A stretch of 55,582 bases of DNA from Alicyclobacillus tolerans (GCF_021739485.1 NZ_JAJFNK010000033.1:1-55582); one strand, 5' to 3'; counted from the stretch's first letter, positions 8,762 through 16,558 are shown. Notes: a model not told the origin generated them from the sequence alone. Numbers and translations are program-made.

Positions 8762-9742
8762 ATGGAGACATTGGTGGTGGGCGGTTTTGGCCTGCAGCTT
8801 AAGGTTCATCATGGCGCGTTGATCGTCGCGCAGCCGGTAAAGGTGGACGGGAAGCGGACCATGGAGCAAACGGTTTACTTTCGGGGTCGGTGTGAGTGGG
8901 ACCGGCTGATTATCATGGGACATGTTGGCACGATTTCGTTGGACGCAGTTGGTTGGCTGATGGACATGGAGATTGAGGTGTTAGTCATCGGCTACGATGG
9001 TAGGTTAATCACGCAGTTTGGACCCACCCGACGAGCCACGGTAGAGTTAAAGCTCCTTCAGATTGACGCCTTGCAAACGGGTCATGCGGTTCCTTGGGTA
9101 CGGTGGCTGCTGCGGCGTAAGATTCAAGGTCATCAGCGGATCATGAACATCCCCGAGTTGGGACAAGCACTAACCAGGCTCATGACCGCTGAATCCATTG
9201 ACGACTGCCGCATGATTGAGGCACACGCCGCCCATTCGTATTGGACAAGCCTTACCGGTCTACCCGTGACCTTTGCAAAGCGGGACCTGAAAAAGGTGCC
9301 GGACCATTGGAAGCGCATTCAAAACCGCAACACGGGATTGCGAACCAACCGCATGGCAACGGACCCGGTGAATGGATTGCTCAACTATGGGTACGCCATC
9401 CTTGAGGCGGAAACCCGAATTGCAGCATACGTCGTGGGGTGGGATGTGGACCTTGGCATTTTACACACATCAATGGAGTACAGGCAGTCGTTTGTGTTTG
9501 ACCTTATGGAACCACTCAGGGCTCAGGTGGATGGATGGGTCTTTGACTACATAGAAAAAACCACCTTCAGGCGCAATGACTTCGTCGAGTTGCCGAGTGG
9601 CGAGGTCAGATTGAGTCCCGAGGTGGCTAAATCCTTTAGCATGGGGATATGTGAGGCGTTACGGCCTTTGTGCTTAGCTGTGGCGCAGGAGGCGCGATAT
9701 GTGCTGCATGAGCTAATGGGTGTTTCCACTCAAATTTCATAG
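8762..9742 (+). CDS. cas1: Stand-alone Cas1 (casposase-like integrase)
   Basis: The 326 residues cover a full Cas1. The N-terminal beta domain has VGTISLDAVGWLMDMEIEVL and VIGYDGRL (about 55-82), and the alpha domain has the three catalytic blocks: MIEAHAAHSYW (E153), LLNYGYAILEAETRI followed by GILHTS (H235), and FVFDLMEPLR (D247/E250). Cas1 binds two metal ions there and joins DNA 3' ends to a target. There is no cas2, cas4 or repeat array nearby. The gene lies inside an element with inverted repeats and a 14-bp duplication, so it most likely integrates the element, as casposases do. No clear C-terminal HTH is visible, unlike some casposases. GGGAGGG precedes the ATG. Confidence 0.93.
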   Translation: METLVVGGFGLQLKVHHGALIVAQPVKVDGKRTMEQTVYFRGRCEWDRLIIMGHVGTISLDAVGWLMDMEIEVLVIGYDGRLITQFGPTRRATVELKLLQIDALQTGHAVPWVRWLLRRKIQGHQRIMNIPELGQALTRLMTAESIDDCRMIEAHAAHSYWTSLTGLPVTFAKRDLKKVPDHWKRIQNRNTGLRTNRMATDPVNGLLNYGYAILEAETRIAAYVVGWDVDLGILHTSMEYRQSFVFDLMEPLRAQVDGWVFDYIEKTTFRRNDFVELPSGEVRLSPEVAKSFSMGICEALRPLCLAVAQEARYVLHELMGVSTQIS

Positions 9743-9761
9743 ATTAAGTCGAACGAATTAT

Positions 9762-9791
9762 GACCCCTGAATGGGGTCTTTTTTATTTTTT
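9762..9791 (+). terminator. Rho-independent terminator of cas1
   Basis: The stem GACCCC / GGGGTC around a short loop is followed by TTTTTTATTTTT. It ends the cas1 transcript, so cas1 seems to be expressed separately from the structural genes to its right. Confidence 0.85.
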
Positions 9792-9888
9792 AATGGGCTG
9801 TTATAAAATTCCATTTCAAAGCTATTCAACTTCCGAACGCGTCGCATTAGAGTATCTCATTTAATTAAAAATTCGGAGTTGATAATTC

Positions 9889-10362
9889 ATGATTTTAACC
9901 ACAACCGGCAAAAAGTACGGTGGATTTAAATTTCAAATTGATGACGATGATTTTGAAAAAATTAAGGGGTACCACTGGAACTACAATCCAAGGAATGGCT
10001 ACATCTACACCCACGTTTACCGACATGGGAAAAAGGTTACCATTTATCTTCACCGCTTAATCATGGACACCCCAACGGACATGTACACCGATCACATATC
10101 AGGAAATAAATTAGACAACCGCAAATCCAACCTTCGTATCTGCACCCAGGCGCAGAACCTCGCAAATCAAAAAAGGCGCATCAACAGCAGCACCGGCATT
10201 AAGGGTGTGATCTTCATTAAGAGCCGAAACAAATACCAGTCACGAATTGCCAAGAACGGAACCAGTCATCACCTCGGTTATTACCATAAACCGCGTTTTG
10301 CAAGGCTAGCGTATGAGCTCGGTGCGAAATATCTTCAAGGCGAATACGCAAGGTTTGATTAA
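9889..10362 (+). CDS. HNH endonuclease with AP2-like domain (homing type)
   Basis: The 157-residue protein has the HNH_3 core YLHRLIM followed by DHISGNKLDNRKSNLR, then NLANQKRRINSSTGIKGV, which begins an AP2-like DNA-binding region (about residues 100-150). This architecture is typical of free-standing phage homing endonucleases, which cut related genomes lacking their gene and spread with repair. The start has GGAGTTG at a suitable distance. The gene sits between the cas1 terminator and the first virion genes, a usual place for such selfish inserts. It is unlikely to be needed by the element itself. Confidence 0.85.
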   Translation: MILTTTGKKYGGFKFQIDDDDFEKIKGYHWNYNPRNGYIYTHVYRHGKKVTIYLHRLIMDTPTDMYTDHISGNKLDNRKSNLRICTQAQNLANQKRRINSSTGIKGVIFIKSRNKYQSRIAKNGTSHHLGYYHKPRFARLAYELGAKYLQGEYARFD

Positions 10363-10434
10363 GAAAAGAGAGTCACACTAGTGTCGCTAATAATATTCCA
10401 TTTAATTCCTATTTAAGAGTGGTGAAAAAACGAT

Positions 10435-10782
10435 ATGAACATCAAAATGCTTTGGAATGACATCAGTGGGGTAGGAAAAACAATTCATGGCCGCTTTACC
10501 GTAGACGACTGGACTGAGGAAACCTACGAGGATTTTTATGATTACCTGCTTGATCAGCTTTCAATTTACATCGGGGATGACTATGACTCATGGTACAAAC
10601 GGGTGGCGCTTAGCTATTACCGCCATCGCGTGGCCTCAGCCGTGCACAACATCATGTACATTCCCCAGTACGATAAACCCCTTGAGGAGCAAACCACGAG
10701 GGAACAGCTTGTCACGTTACGTTATTTCATATATCGAAGGGCAACATCGGCTTATGCCGCTAAATGTGAGGAGGAACGCTAA
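10435..10782 (+). CDS. Uncharacterised 115-aa protein heading the structural operon
   Basis: It is rich in Tyr, Trp and Asp, soluble, and has no recognised motif apart from a chance GVGKT string lacking the rest of a P-loop. A GAGTGGTG ribosome site precedes it. Its stop overlaps the next start (TAATG), so the two proteins are translationally coupled. The position at the head of the virion gene cluster suggests a minor structural or assembly role, which is inference. Confidence 0.6.
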   Translation: MNIKMLWNDISGVGKTIHGRFTVDDWTEETYEDFYDYLLDQLSIYIGDDYDSWYKRVALSYYRHRVASAVHNIMYIPQYDKPLEEQTTREQLVTLRYFIYRRATSAYAAKCEEER

Positions 10783-11423
10783 TGCAAAACCCATTTAACC
10801 CGCCGCAACCACCTAAAACCGATTCCGGTGTCTTAAACGCCATCAACGACTTTAAGGCCAACCTTTGGCAGCAGCATGAAAACACGATGCATGCCATCGA
10901 GGGGTTGCTAAACAGCTTTAACCCGCAACCACATATTGAAACCGTTATCCTGAGCACCAACGAATACATCTTTCATGCAAACGGCTACCGCTACAACGGC
11001 CTTGTGACCACATTACCCCAGGCGTTGAACGTCACCACGGGGACGCGCAGCTACATCCTAACCCTGCATGACGGTTACAACCAGGTCAACGTACCCGATG
11101 GCTCCATCCTGACGTTGCCTAGTGATGCAGGCAGCGTGGCCTTTACGTTGATTCGCTCACAGCATGAGCACTCATTACCGGGCTACCAAGCCAAGCTAAA
11201 GGTACGCGATGCCTTTACGGGAAACGGTGATACCACCAAGACCTATACCCATGCGATGCGTGGCCTTACCCTCAACAACAACGGCTCCGCGCAGCTTACC
11301 CTTTCCGTCAACAACATCTCAATTACGTTAAATTCCGGTGACATCCTCAACGAGGAATTTGAGGGCTTTTATACCTTTTCAATCACGGCTACCTCGACGT
11401 TTAGCTGCGTCGTACGCGGGTAA
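10782..11423 (+). CDS. Probable virion protein, beta-rich, 213 aa
   Basis: An N-terminal Pro-rich start (MQNPFNPPQPPK) and a short helical stretch are followed by alternating hydrophobic and polar residues typical of beta sandwiches (about 60-213), with many N, T, S and G. There is no signal peptide. It resembles capsid-associated or vertex proteins in general composition only; no family was recognised. Tight coupling to the upstream gene and its place before the ATPase-capsid block support a virion role. Confidence 0.6.
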   Translation: MQNPFNPPQPPKTDSGVLNAINDFKANLWQQHENTMHAIEGLLNSFNPQPHIETVILSTNEYIFHANGYRYNGLVTTLPQALNVTTGTRSYILTLHDGYNQVNVPDGSILTLPSDAGSVAFTLIRSQHEHSLPGYQAKLKVRDAFTGNGDTTKTYTHAMRGLTLNNNGSAQLTLSVNNISITLNSGDILNEEFEGFYTFSITATSTFSCVVRG

Positions 11424-11437
11424 GGGGTGAACTAACA

Positions 11438-11530
11438 TTGACAGCAAAAGAGGTTTTGATCGTCGGAATTATTGGGGCTCTTTTAGCAATCGCGGAAGTT
11501 TGGTTATTTAGAATCGCGGATATCCGCTAG
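11438..11530 (+). CDS. 30-aa single-pass membrane peptide
   Basis: A TTG start lies eight bases after GGGGTGA. The peptide is almost entirely one membrane helix (VLIVGIIGALLAIAEVWLF) ending in basic residues. Tiny membrane proteins are a hallmark of viruses with an internal lipid membrane, where they sit in the vesicle under the capsid. Confidence 0.55.
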   Translation: MTAKEVLIVGIIGALLAIAEVWLFRIADIR

Positions 11531-11541
11531 GAGGAAATTAA

Positions 11542-11811
11542 ATGGAAGATAACAAGGAACTTGAGACAATGTTCGATGTCCTGCAGGGCCAAATGCTTAT
11601 GAACGGTATTGATGAGGAGTTTTTTAAGCAAAAGTTCGAAGCGATCTACGGTGAGGGTTTCATTAACCGTTTTCAGGAAGCGGTTGAGAACGGTGATGAG
11701 GAATTCCTCGTAGGCCTTATGCAGAATCTGATGGAAGATAATACGATTTTGAGTCTAATTGTAGGAATGGCTACGAAGAATCTGATACCACAGGTGAACG
11801 ACGAGGAATAA
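11542..11811 (+). CDS. Acidic helical 89-aa protein
   Basis: AGGAGG precedes the ATG at good spacing. The protein is acidic and helical (many E, D, F and M) with no membrane segment or known motif. The central FINRFQEAVENGDEEF and the repeated QNLMED and ATKNLIPQ segments suggest a small helical bundle. It lies between a membrane peptide and an overlapping gene pair in the structural operon. Function is unknown. Confidence 0.65.
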   Translation: MEDNKELETMFDVLQGQMLMNGIDEEFFKQKFEAIYGEGFINRFQEAVENGDEEFLVGLMQNLMEDNTILSLIVGMATKNLIPQVNDEE

Positions 11812-11827
11812 ACGGAGTTGATGACTA

Positions 11828-12760
11828 ATGGCAAAGGCAGCCAAGGAAACGGAGGTAACAAACGATGAGCGAAATCGAATTGAAGATGGAAAACACGGAA
11901 CCCACGAAGCAGGACGAATCCCTGAAGGACAAGGTACAGGATCTGAAGGACGAAGCGGAGGAAATCAAGGACGAGACCAAGGACCTGATGGCGAAGACGG
12001 AGACGGAAAGGGAGGAAGCGGTTCAAGCCAAGAAGGAGGCCAAGGAGATTCTGGAGGAGACAAAAAGGACAAGCTCCTTGCAAGACTTCGCTCTCAAAGA
12101 CATCAAGGAAATTCTGGACCTGCAGCACCGGAAGCTTCAGGTGTTGGAGGAAACGATGAGGGACATGGCGGAGGCAATGAAGGAAGTGATGGACGAGATG
12201 AAAACGTCGATGGCGCTCCATCAGGATCAGATCCTAAGCCTAGATCAGGCCGTGGCCGACCTCGCAAGCGTAACGGCGGCGCTGATGACGCAGATGACGC
12301 AGGACGACAACAACGACGAGACGATCCTGTAAGCGAAAAACCCAAGGGCATCAACCTCAAGGGCAAGAAACCCCCAAAGATCACCCCCGTAGAACTTGAA
12401 CCCGAGGAATTACTCACCGATAAGGAAGCCAAAAACCTATTGCCGCAGGTTAAGGAAGCGCTGCAGACGTTTTACCGATCGCTTGACCAATTTACCACCG
12501 CCACAAACCGCAAAAAGGAGGTCGCGGTAATCTGGTCCACCATCGACGATGAGGACCTTGAGTTTATCGCGCAGTACCTTCTGGAGGGTGGTATGAAGAA
12601 TAAGGTCATGGCGACCACGGTGCGTGGCGTGGCACGTGCCAACAAGCACCTACGCATGGGCATCATTCACCTGCCGCGCTTCTACCTAAACATCAAGCAC
12701 TTCATGGATAACGGCGGTTTCGTAAGCCCATTTGGCTTTGGTTTTGGGAAGCAAAAATAA
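11828..12760 (+). CDS. 310-aa protein: disordered Gly/Asp/Arg-rich N-half, helical C-terminal domain
   Basis: Residues about 20-165 are low-complexity (G, D, E, Q, R, S) with an AT-hook-like GRGRPRKR near 140. Residues about 170-310 are a well-composed domain (EELLTDKEAKNLLPQVKEAL, then YLLEGGMKNKVM and RGIIHL-like basic helices). The C-terminal domain has no start of its own after 12332, so the whole frame, or a frameshift from the nested gene, must be used to make it. A GGAG lies ten bases before the ATG. The first half overlaps another gene in the +1 frame. A nucleic-acid-binding or minor capsid role is possible but not shown. Confidence 0.65.
   Translation: MAKAAKETEVTNDERNRIEDGKHGTHEAGRIPEGQGTGSEGRSGGNQGRDQGPDGEDGDGKGGSGSSQEGGQGDSGGDKKDKLLARLRSQRHQGNSGPAAPEASGVGGNDEGHGGGNEGSDGRDENVDGAPSGSDPKPRSGRGRPRKRNGGADDADDAGRQQRRDDPVSEKPKGINLKGKKPPKITPVELEPEELLTDKEAKNLLPQVKEALQTFYRSLDQFTTATNRKKEVAVIWSTIDDEDLEFIAQYLLEGGMKNKVMATTVRGVARANKHLRMGIIHLPRFYLNIKHFMDNGGFVSPFGFGFGKQK
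11865..12332 (+). CDS. Nested coiled-coil protein in the +1 frame (155 aa)
   Basis: It lies entirely inside the 11828 gene but in another frame, with a strong ribosome site (GGAGG, eight bases before ATG). The product is one long acidic-basic coiled coil (SLKDKVQDLKDEAEEIKDE, then KEAKEILEETKR and MRDMAEAMKEVMDEMK) with almost no Gly or Pro. Such a regular heptad pattern is unlikely by chance in a shadow frame. It may form a trimeric fibre stalk or scaffold. Both frames therefore look used. An alternative is that the ancestral gene is this one and the other frame arose by overprinting. A -1 ribosomal shift near its end would fuse it to the C-terminal domain of the longer frame. Confidence 0.7.
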   Translation: MSEIELKMENTEPTKQDESLKDKVQDLKDEAEEIKDETKDLMAKTETEREEAVQAKKEAKEILEETKRTSSLQDFALKDIKEILDLQHRKLQVLEETMRDMAEAMKEVMDEMKTSMALHQDQILSLDQAVADLASVTAALMTQMTQDDNNDETIL

Positions 12761-12775
12761 GCAGGAGAGGATGAT

Positions 12776-13081
12776 ATGAAACTTCAAATAAACAACACCA
12801 CGTACGATATCCCCGAGGATGAGCTGAAAAAGCTCGTTGCCCCGATTAAGGAACAGGTGGTTTCCAACCTCAAGGACCCCATGCTAAAGATGGCCATCAA
12901 GGGCGCGCTGCCCATCCTCTTGGCAAAGCAGAAGATCCAAATTCCGCGCGGTGTAGACCAGATTGAATGGCTGCTTGACCTCGTCTTTAACCAGGGCCTT
13001 ACCTACCTTGATAACCAACCCAACGCCATTCAGCTTAAGGCAACCATGGTGGTGAACGACCATGAGCGAGACAAAAAATAA
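12776..13081 (+). CDS. Uncharacterised 101-aa protein upstream of the packaging ATPase
   Basis: CAGGAGAGG precedes the ATG. The protein is mixed alpha/beta with no membrane segment: an N-terminal beta start (MKLQINNTTYDIPEDEL) and helices with KDPMLKMAIKGALPILLAK. Its last 20 bp overlap the start of the ATPase gene, so the two are likely co-translated and may work together, for example as a packaging accessory. No family was recognised. Confidence 0.65.
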   Translation: MKLQINNTTYDIPEDELKKLVAPIKEQVVSNLKDPMLKMAIKGALPILLAKQKIQIPRGVDQIEWLLDLVFNQGLTYLDNQPNAIQLKATMVVNDHERDKK

Positions 13082-13772
13082 GCTCGATATCAATATTTCA
13101 GATCGATGGTCAATCATCGGTGGGACAGGCTCAGGAAAGACATGGTTTAGCCGTGAGCTGCTAAATCAGTTCGTGCAGGGAACGGAGGGTACCATTCCGA
13201 TTTACATCATTGATAGTAAGATCTCCGGTGATTTTGATGCGTTTATCCGAAATGGTTTAGCGAGGGTGGTCAGGGGCAACAAGGTTCCTGACCCCTTCGT
13301 CCCACAGCCCGCTACCCGCTTTAAAAAGGCAATTCCCCCAATCTTAATATGGCAGCCGGAAGAGGACATCCTCGAGATGTACGACGAGTTTTTCAAGCGG
13401 ATATATCAGACGCGTCATCCCGCCATCATCTACATTGATGAGCTCGGCAGCATCACAAACCCACGTGCCACGGTGTTTCCACGATACTACGACATCCTCT
13501 TAAAGCAGGGTCGTGGTTTAGGCATCGGCATCATCTCATCCACACAATCCTCCTCCTATGTTCCATTTAACCTCCTACGGCAGACAACCCATGTGGTGCG
13601 GATGCACCTGAACAGCCCCAATGACGTGAAAAAGCTCGTGGATGTCATGGGCACGGCGGTTTACGAGGAACCCCGGGACGAGCACGGCTTTTTCTATCGC
13701 AACGTTAGTAAACCCGTAAGAAAACAGCCATCGATCTACTACTCCGATTTAAAGGAATTCTTCGATTTGTGA
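13062..13772 (+). CDS. A32/HerA-FtsK-type genome packaging ATPase
   Basis: The 236-residue protein has Walker A GGTGSGKT (residues 20-27), Walker B AIIYIDELGS (D126, E127) and a sensor-like SSTQSSS near residue 160, then a LLRQTTHVVRM block with a candidate arginine finger. The short length and the motif spacing fit the packaging ATPases of tailless double-jelly-roll viruses such as PRD1 P9, rather than the large chromosomal FtsK. It would pump the genome into the procapsid at a special vertex. It is followed within 300 bp by the likely capsid gene, the usual neighbour. Confidence 0.87.
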   Translation: MSETKNKLDINISDRWSIIGGTGSGKTWFSRELLNQFVQGTEGTIPIYIIDSKISGDFDAFIRNGLARVVRGNKVPDPFVPQPATRFKKAIPPILIWQPEEDILEMYDEFFKRIYQTRHPAIIYIDELGSITNPRATVFPRYYDILLKQGRGLGIGIISSTQSSSYVPFNLLRQTTHVVRMHLNSPNDVKKLVDVMGTAVYEEPRDEHGFFYRNVSKPVRKQPSIYYSDLKEFFDL

Positions 13773-13794
13773 GGCCCTATAAAAAACCCGACTT

Positions 13795-13808
13795 AACTTA
13801 TATAAGTT
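13795..13808. promoter_or_regulatory. 14-bp palindrome upstream of the capsid block
   Basis: AACTTATATAAGTT is a perfect palindrome in the 78-bp gap between the ATPase and the next small gene. It may be an operator or part of a late promoter for the capsid genes. No clear -35 element is present. Confidence 0.4.
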
Positions 13809-13850
13809 GTTGGAATAAAAACGACTACCTTTACAGGGGGTTACGAAAAA

Positions 13851-14009
13851 ATGGAAGAACTTAAAAAGATTTTATGGGGTGCAGGCTCCGTCTTGTTTCT
13901 TTTGATCGTTGCGATGTTCCTCTTAAACCTATTGAAGCAGGTTCCCGGTGTTGGACCCTTCGCGCAGGACACCCAAAACCTCGCGACCTCCGGTACCATT
14001 GCCGGCTAA
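13851..14009 (+). CDS. 52-aa single-pass membrane protein before the capsid gene
   Basis: AGGGGGT precedes the ATG. The protein has one membrane helix (GSVLFLLIVAMFLLNLL) followed by a short polar tail. It sits between the packaging ATPase and the capsid gene. In PRD1-like viruses small membrane proteins encoded beside the ATPase form part of the unique packaging vertex; that role is a guess here. Confidence 0.6.
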   Translation: MEELKKILWGAGSVLFLLIVAMFLLNLLKQVPGVGPFAQDTQNLATSGTIAG

Positions 14010-14036
14010 TTCCCATTAAACAGGAGGTGAAAATCA

Positions 14037-15272
14037 ATGGCTAACACACCCGCAAATAACCAAGCCGCGTTGCAAAAGGCGCTTGCCGCCCAGCAACAGG
14101 CCAACCTTACGTTTATGAAGTACAGCTTCGTGCAACCGGACTACGTTCCGTCCAACGGCAGCAACAGCCTTGGCGCGGGCAATACCCTGTACTGGGACGT
14201 TCCCATCATCGCTGGTGGTTGGTTGACCAAGTTGGAATTGGTCTACAACCTTAACCTAACCGTTGCGTCCGGGACCACGGCGACATTGAACGCCGGTGCA
14301 CCGTACAACGTATTAAGCAACGTCGTGGTTACCTACGGTAACGAGCAGGTTCGTGTGCATCCGTACGCGCAGCATGTCTTTAACCAGATGGGTTCCTACG
14401 CACGTGCACAGGCAAACGAAACCGTTCAGTACGCCAACGCCGACGTTGACGGTCAGGTATATTCAATGCCGCCCTCCACGTTGCCGGTAGGCACCAACTC
14501 CTATAAGTTTAGCCTGGATGTACCGATGAACGACATCTATCCTGAACCCACCGCGTTGTCCGTGGTTGGCTTGCTGCCGATGTCCTCAACCGGTACCCGC
14601 ATTCAGGTTTCCGCAACATGCGCACCGAACTTTACGGGTGCTGACCCACTCAACGCACCGTTTAGCGTCTCCGGTGGCAGCGTAAGCGTTTCCGGTAGCG
14701 TGGACCTCATCGTTTGGTACCGCAGCAACGAATCGCTTACCCACACCGCCTCGATGGCCGCAAACATCTTTACCCCCGTCATGCCCACGGCGCAGACGAT
14801 TAAGATCAACGAGATCAACCCGTTGACCGCCGGTTCAAAGGTGGCGCAGTACATCCGCAACCCGTATGCCTTCGTCCGCATGGTAAACATCGTCATTGAC
14901 GGCAACCAATCGGACAAGTTTTCCGCCGCATCCAACATGCAGGCGTACGAGATTGACCAGGCGCAAAACAGCAACAGCGCGTTCTTCCGTTATGATTCCA
15001 CCACGGGTGGCTTCGTCAACTACTACAAACGCGTTCGTCAGCAGTTCGGTCGTGACTTTGATTCCGGTGTGGTTGTCTTTGACGCCACCACCATGAACCA
15101 ACGTGACTCCGCGCTGGGCGAGGGTGAGGAATTCCTCAACCTAACCAACTCCGGCTATCCCGCCGCGCAGCAGCAGTACCAGGTGGGCAGCACCGGTAGC
15201 GTAAGCGGCATCACGCCACGCGTGGTGACCTATGCCCGCATCCTAAACTCCGCAGGCATCCAATTGGGATAG
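14037..15272 (+). CDS. Probable double-jelly-roll major capsid protein
   Basis: The 411-residue protein is beta-rich and soluble. It has a short helical N-terminus (NNQAALQKALAAQQQ) and then long runs of alternating polar and apolar residues with many N, T, S, G and P. Two halves of similar size can be seen, joined near residues 225-245. PRD1 P3 (about 394 residues) and Bam35 capsid proteins are close in length. The gene follows the packaging ATPase, has the strongest ribosome site in the cluster (AGGAGGTGA) and has no signal peptide, all as expected for the most abundant virion protein. The fold is inferred from length, composition and neighbours; structure prediction would settle it. Confidence 0.72.
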   Translation: MANTPANNQAALQKALAAQQQANLTFMKYSFVQPDYVPSNGSNSLGAGNTLYWDVPIIAGGWLTKLELVYNLNLTVASGTTATLNAGAPYNVLSNVVVTYGNEQVRVHPYAQHVFNQMGSYARAQANETVQYANADVDGQVYSMPPSTLPVGTNSYKFSLDVPMNDIYPEPTALSVVGLLPMSSTGTRIQVSATCAPNFTGADPLNAPFSVSGGSVSVSGSVDLIVWYRSNESLTHTASMAANIFTPVMPTAQTIKINEINPLTAGSKVAQYIRNPYAFVRMVNIVIDGNQSDKFSAASNMQAYEIDQAQNSNSAFFRYDSTTGGFVNYYKRVRQQFGRDFDSGVVVFDATTMNQRDSALGEGEEFLNLTNSGYPAAQQQYQVGSTGSVSGITPRVVTYARILNSAGIQLG

Positions 15273-15287
15273 TAGGGGGTGGTTCTT

Positions 15288-15779
15288 ATGCTAGGGCATA
15301 AGGCTGCCGCCGCGGGCCTCGCCGCCATCCTTGGTGGTTGGATCGGTACCGTGGACCACCTTCTCTCCCCTTGGATCTGGGTCATCATCGTCATCTTGGC
15401 GGTGGATTTACTCAGGCACACCCGCAATGAACTGTCCCTCCTCAAGCAGGTATTTGCCTCGTTTTGGGCCGTGTTGGTCGTCGTGGTACCCCTCATGGGA
15501 AAGCTACCCTCCATCCTAGATGTACATGGCTTGTTGCAGGCCGCGGTGTTTGCGTTTGCGCTCGCCATGTTGTACACCACGTTTCCCAAATGGTTTGCCT
15601 TTTTAGGCAAAAAACTTGGCATTAAGGCGTTTACGACCATCGCCAACGACATCACGAAGGTTGAGAAGGACATCACGCAGATTGAGAAGGATCTGATTCC
15701 CCATCACAACCAACCCCCGGTTCCGTCCGGTACCAACGTGGTACCACCCTCAGGAACCGATGCCGGGAAGGTGAGCTGA
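15288..15779 (+). CDS. Holin-like multi-pass membrane protein (163 aa)
   Basis: The ATG at 15288 follows AGGGGGTGG; the earlier GTG would overlap that site. Three or four membrane helices (LAAILGGWIGTV, WIWVIIVILAVDLL, VFASFWAVLVVVV, AVFAFALAML) are followed by a coiled, charged tail with the near-repeats ITKVEKDITQIEKDL and a Pro-rich end. Size and topology resemble phage holins of the toxin-secretion/lysis type, but a virion membrane protein is equally possible. Its stop overlaps the next start. Confidence 0.6.
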   Translation: MLGHKAAAAGLAAILGGWIGTVDHLLSPWIWVIIVILAVDLLRHTRNELSLLKQVFASFWAVLVVVVPLMGKLPSILDVHGLLQAAVFAFALAMLYTTFPKWFAFLGKKLGIKAFTTIANDITKVEKDITQIEKDLIPHHNQPPVPSGTNVVPPSGTDAGKVS

Positions 15780-15911
15780 ATGAGCAAGCAGGGCATCATC
15801 GCGTTCATCATGCTGTTGTTTGGCGTGCTGCTCATTTGGTTAGGCGCTACCGGAAACCTGGCCAGCTTCCTAGCCGCCATGTTTGCACCAACGAGCCTGT
15901 ACGTCTCATAA
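15780..15911 (+). CDS. 43-aa single-pass membrane protein
   Basis: It starts within the stop of the upstream gene (TGAATG). The protein is one hydrophobic helix (IIAFIMLLFGVLLIWLG) plus a short tail. It is followed at once by a terminator, so it closes a sub-operon with the capsid gene. It probably belongs to the virion membrane or the lysis set. Confidence 0.55.
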   Translation: MSKQGIIAFIMLLFGVLLIWLGATGNLASFLAAMFAPTSLYVS

Positions 15912-15916
15912 CAAAC

Positions 15917-15954
15917 ACGGGATTCCTCCCTCAACGGCGAGGGGTCCCGTTTTT
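15917..15954 (+). terminator. Terminator after the capsid sub-operon
   Basis: An outer stem ACGGGA / TCCCGT and an inner CCTC / GAGG pairing are followed by TTTTT. It would let the capsid gene be expressed at another level from the membrane and spike genes downstream. Confidence 0.65.
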
Positions 15955-15984
15955 ACGAATACACCCAAAAGGGTGGTGAAGCAA

Positions 15985-16545
15985 TTGGCTAAGAAGGGCA
16001 TTGAGTTTATCCGTGAAAAAAACCGAGAGGCACACCGCCGTTATTATCCCGAGCGATACTACCGGCTTGATGATGAGGGCACCGTGATCGTCGATGACGA
16101 TAAAAACCCCGTGGAGGACCCCGCCAAGGTCGCGGCGATGAACGCCTTGGATGACCGTCAGATCAGCCAGGACGTCATCAGCGCGGCCAAGCGGGTTCCA
16201 CCCAGGTCGGCTAAAAAGGCGGCAACCACGCTGCCGGACCCCAGCACCTACCTGCAGGACACCGCAAAAAACGTGGCCTCATTTGGACCCAAGGGTAGCA
16301 TTGCCACGATGCTGTTCATCGTGCTGTTCGTGCTGTTTGCGTTGATTCCGGTGGACGTCAATGGGGCAACCATGACACGGTTGCAGCTGATGTGGATGGC
16401 CATCAACGGGCATGCCACGATCACCCCAACCAAACCGGACAAGCTGAACCCCACGTACGGTACCGCGCCCGGTGTTGTGGTGACACCCGGCTCCAACGTG
16501 TATGACCCCACCACGGGCTTCTTCTACCCGACTAGCTATAGCTAA
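15985..16545 (+). CDS. Virion membrane-associated protein, 186 aa
   Basis: The TTG start at 15985 is preferred because GGGTGGTG lies just upstream; the frame is open further but would run through the terminator. A basic N-terminal region (IREKNREAHRRYYPERYYR) and an Ala-rich helix precede one membrane segment (ATMLFIVLFVLFALIPV, about residue 110-127). A Pro/Thr-rich exposed tail ends in Tyr and Ser. One cytoplasmic basic domain and one external tail are suggested. This could link the internal membrane to the genome or capsid. Confidence 0.6.
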   Translation: MAKKGIEFIREKNREAHRRYYPERYYRLDDEGTVIVDDDKNPVEDPAKVAAMNALDDRQISQDVISAAKRVPPRSAKKAATTLPDPSTYLQDTAKNVASFGPKGSIATMLFIVLFVLFALIPVDVNGATMTRLQLMWMAINGHATITPTKPDKLNPTYGTAPGVVVTPGSNVYDPTTGFFYPTSYS

Positions 16546-16558
16546 GGAGGTGGGCTAG

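Noticed and set aside
8762..9742. Cas1 as part of a CRISPR-Cas adaptation module
   Set aside because: No cas2, effector gene or repeat-spacer array was seen anywhere in the window, and the gene lies inside an element with inverted repeats and a target duplication.
10435..10782. GVGKT string as a P-loop NTPase
   Set aside because: It occurs as SGVGKTIHG without the upstream strand, a Walker B motif or sufficient length; this is a chance match.
11673..12221. Leftward frame opposite the overlapping gene pair
   Set aside because: Leu/Arg/His-rich shadow of the coiled-coil frame, against the direction of the operon and with no start signal.
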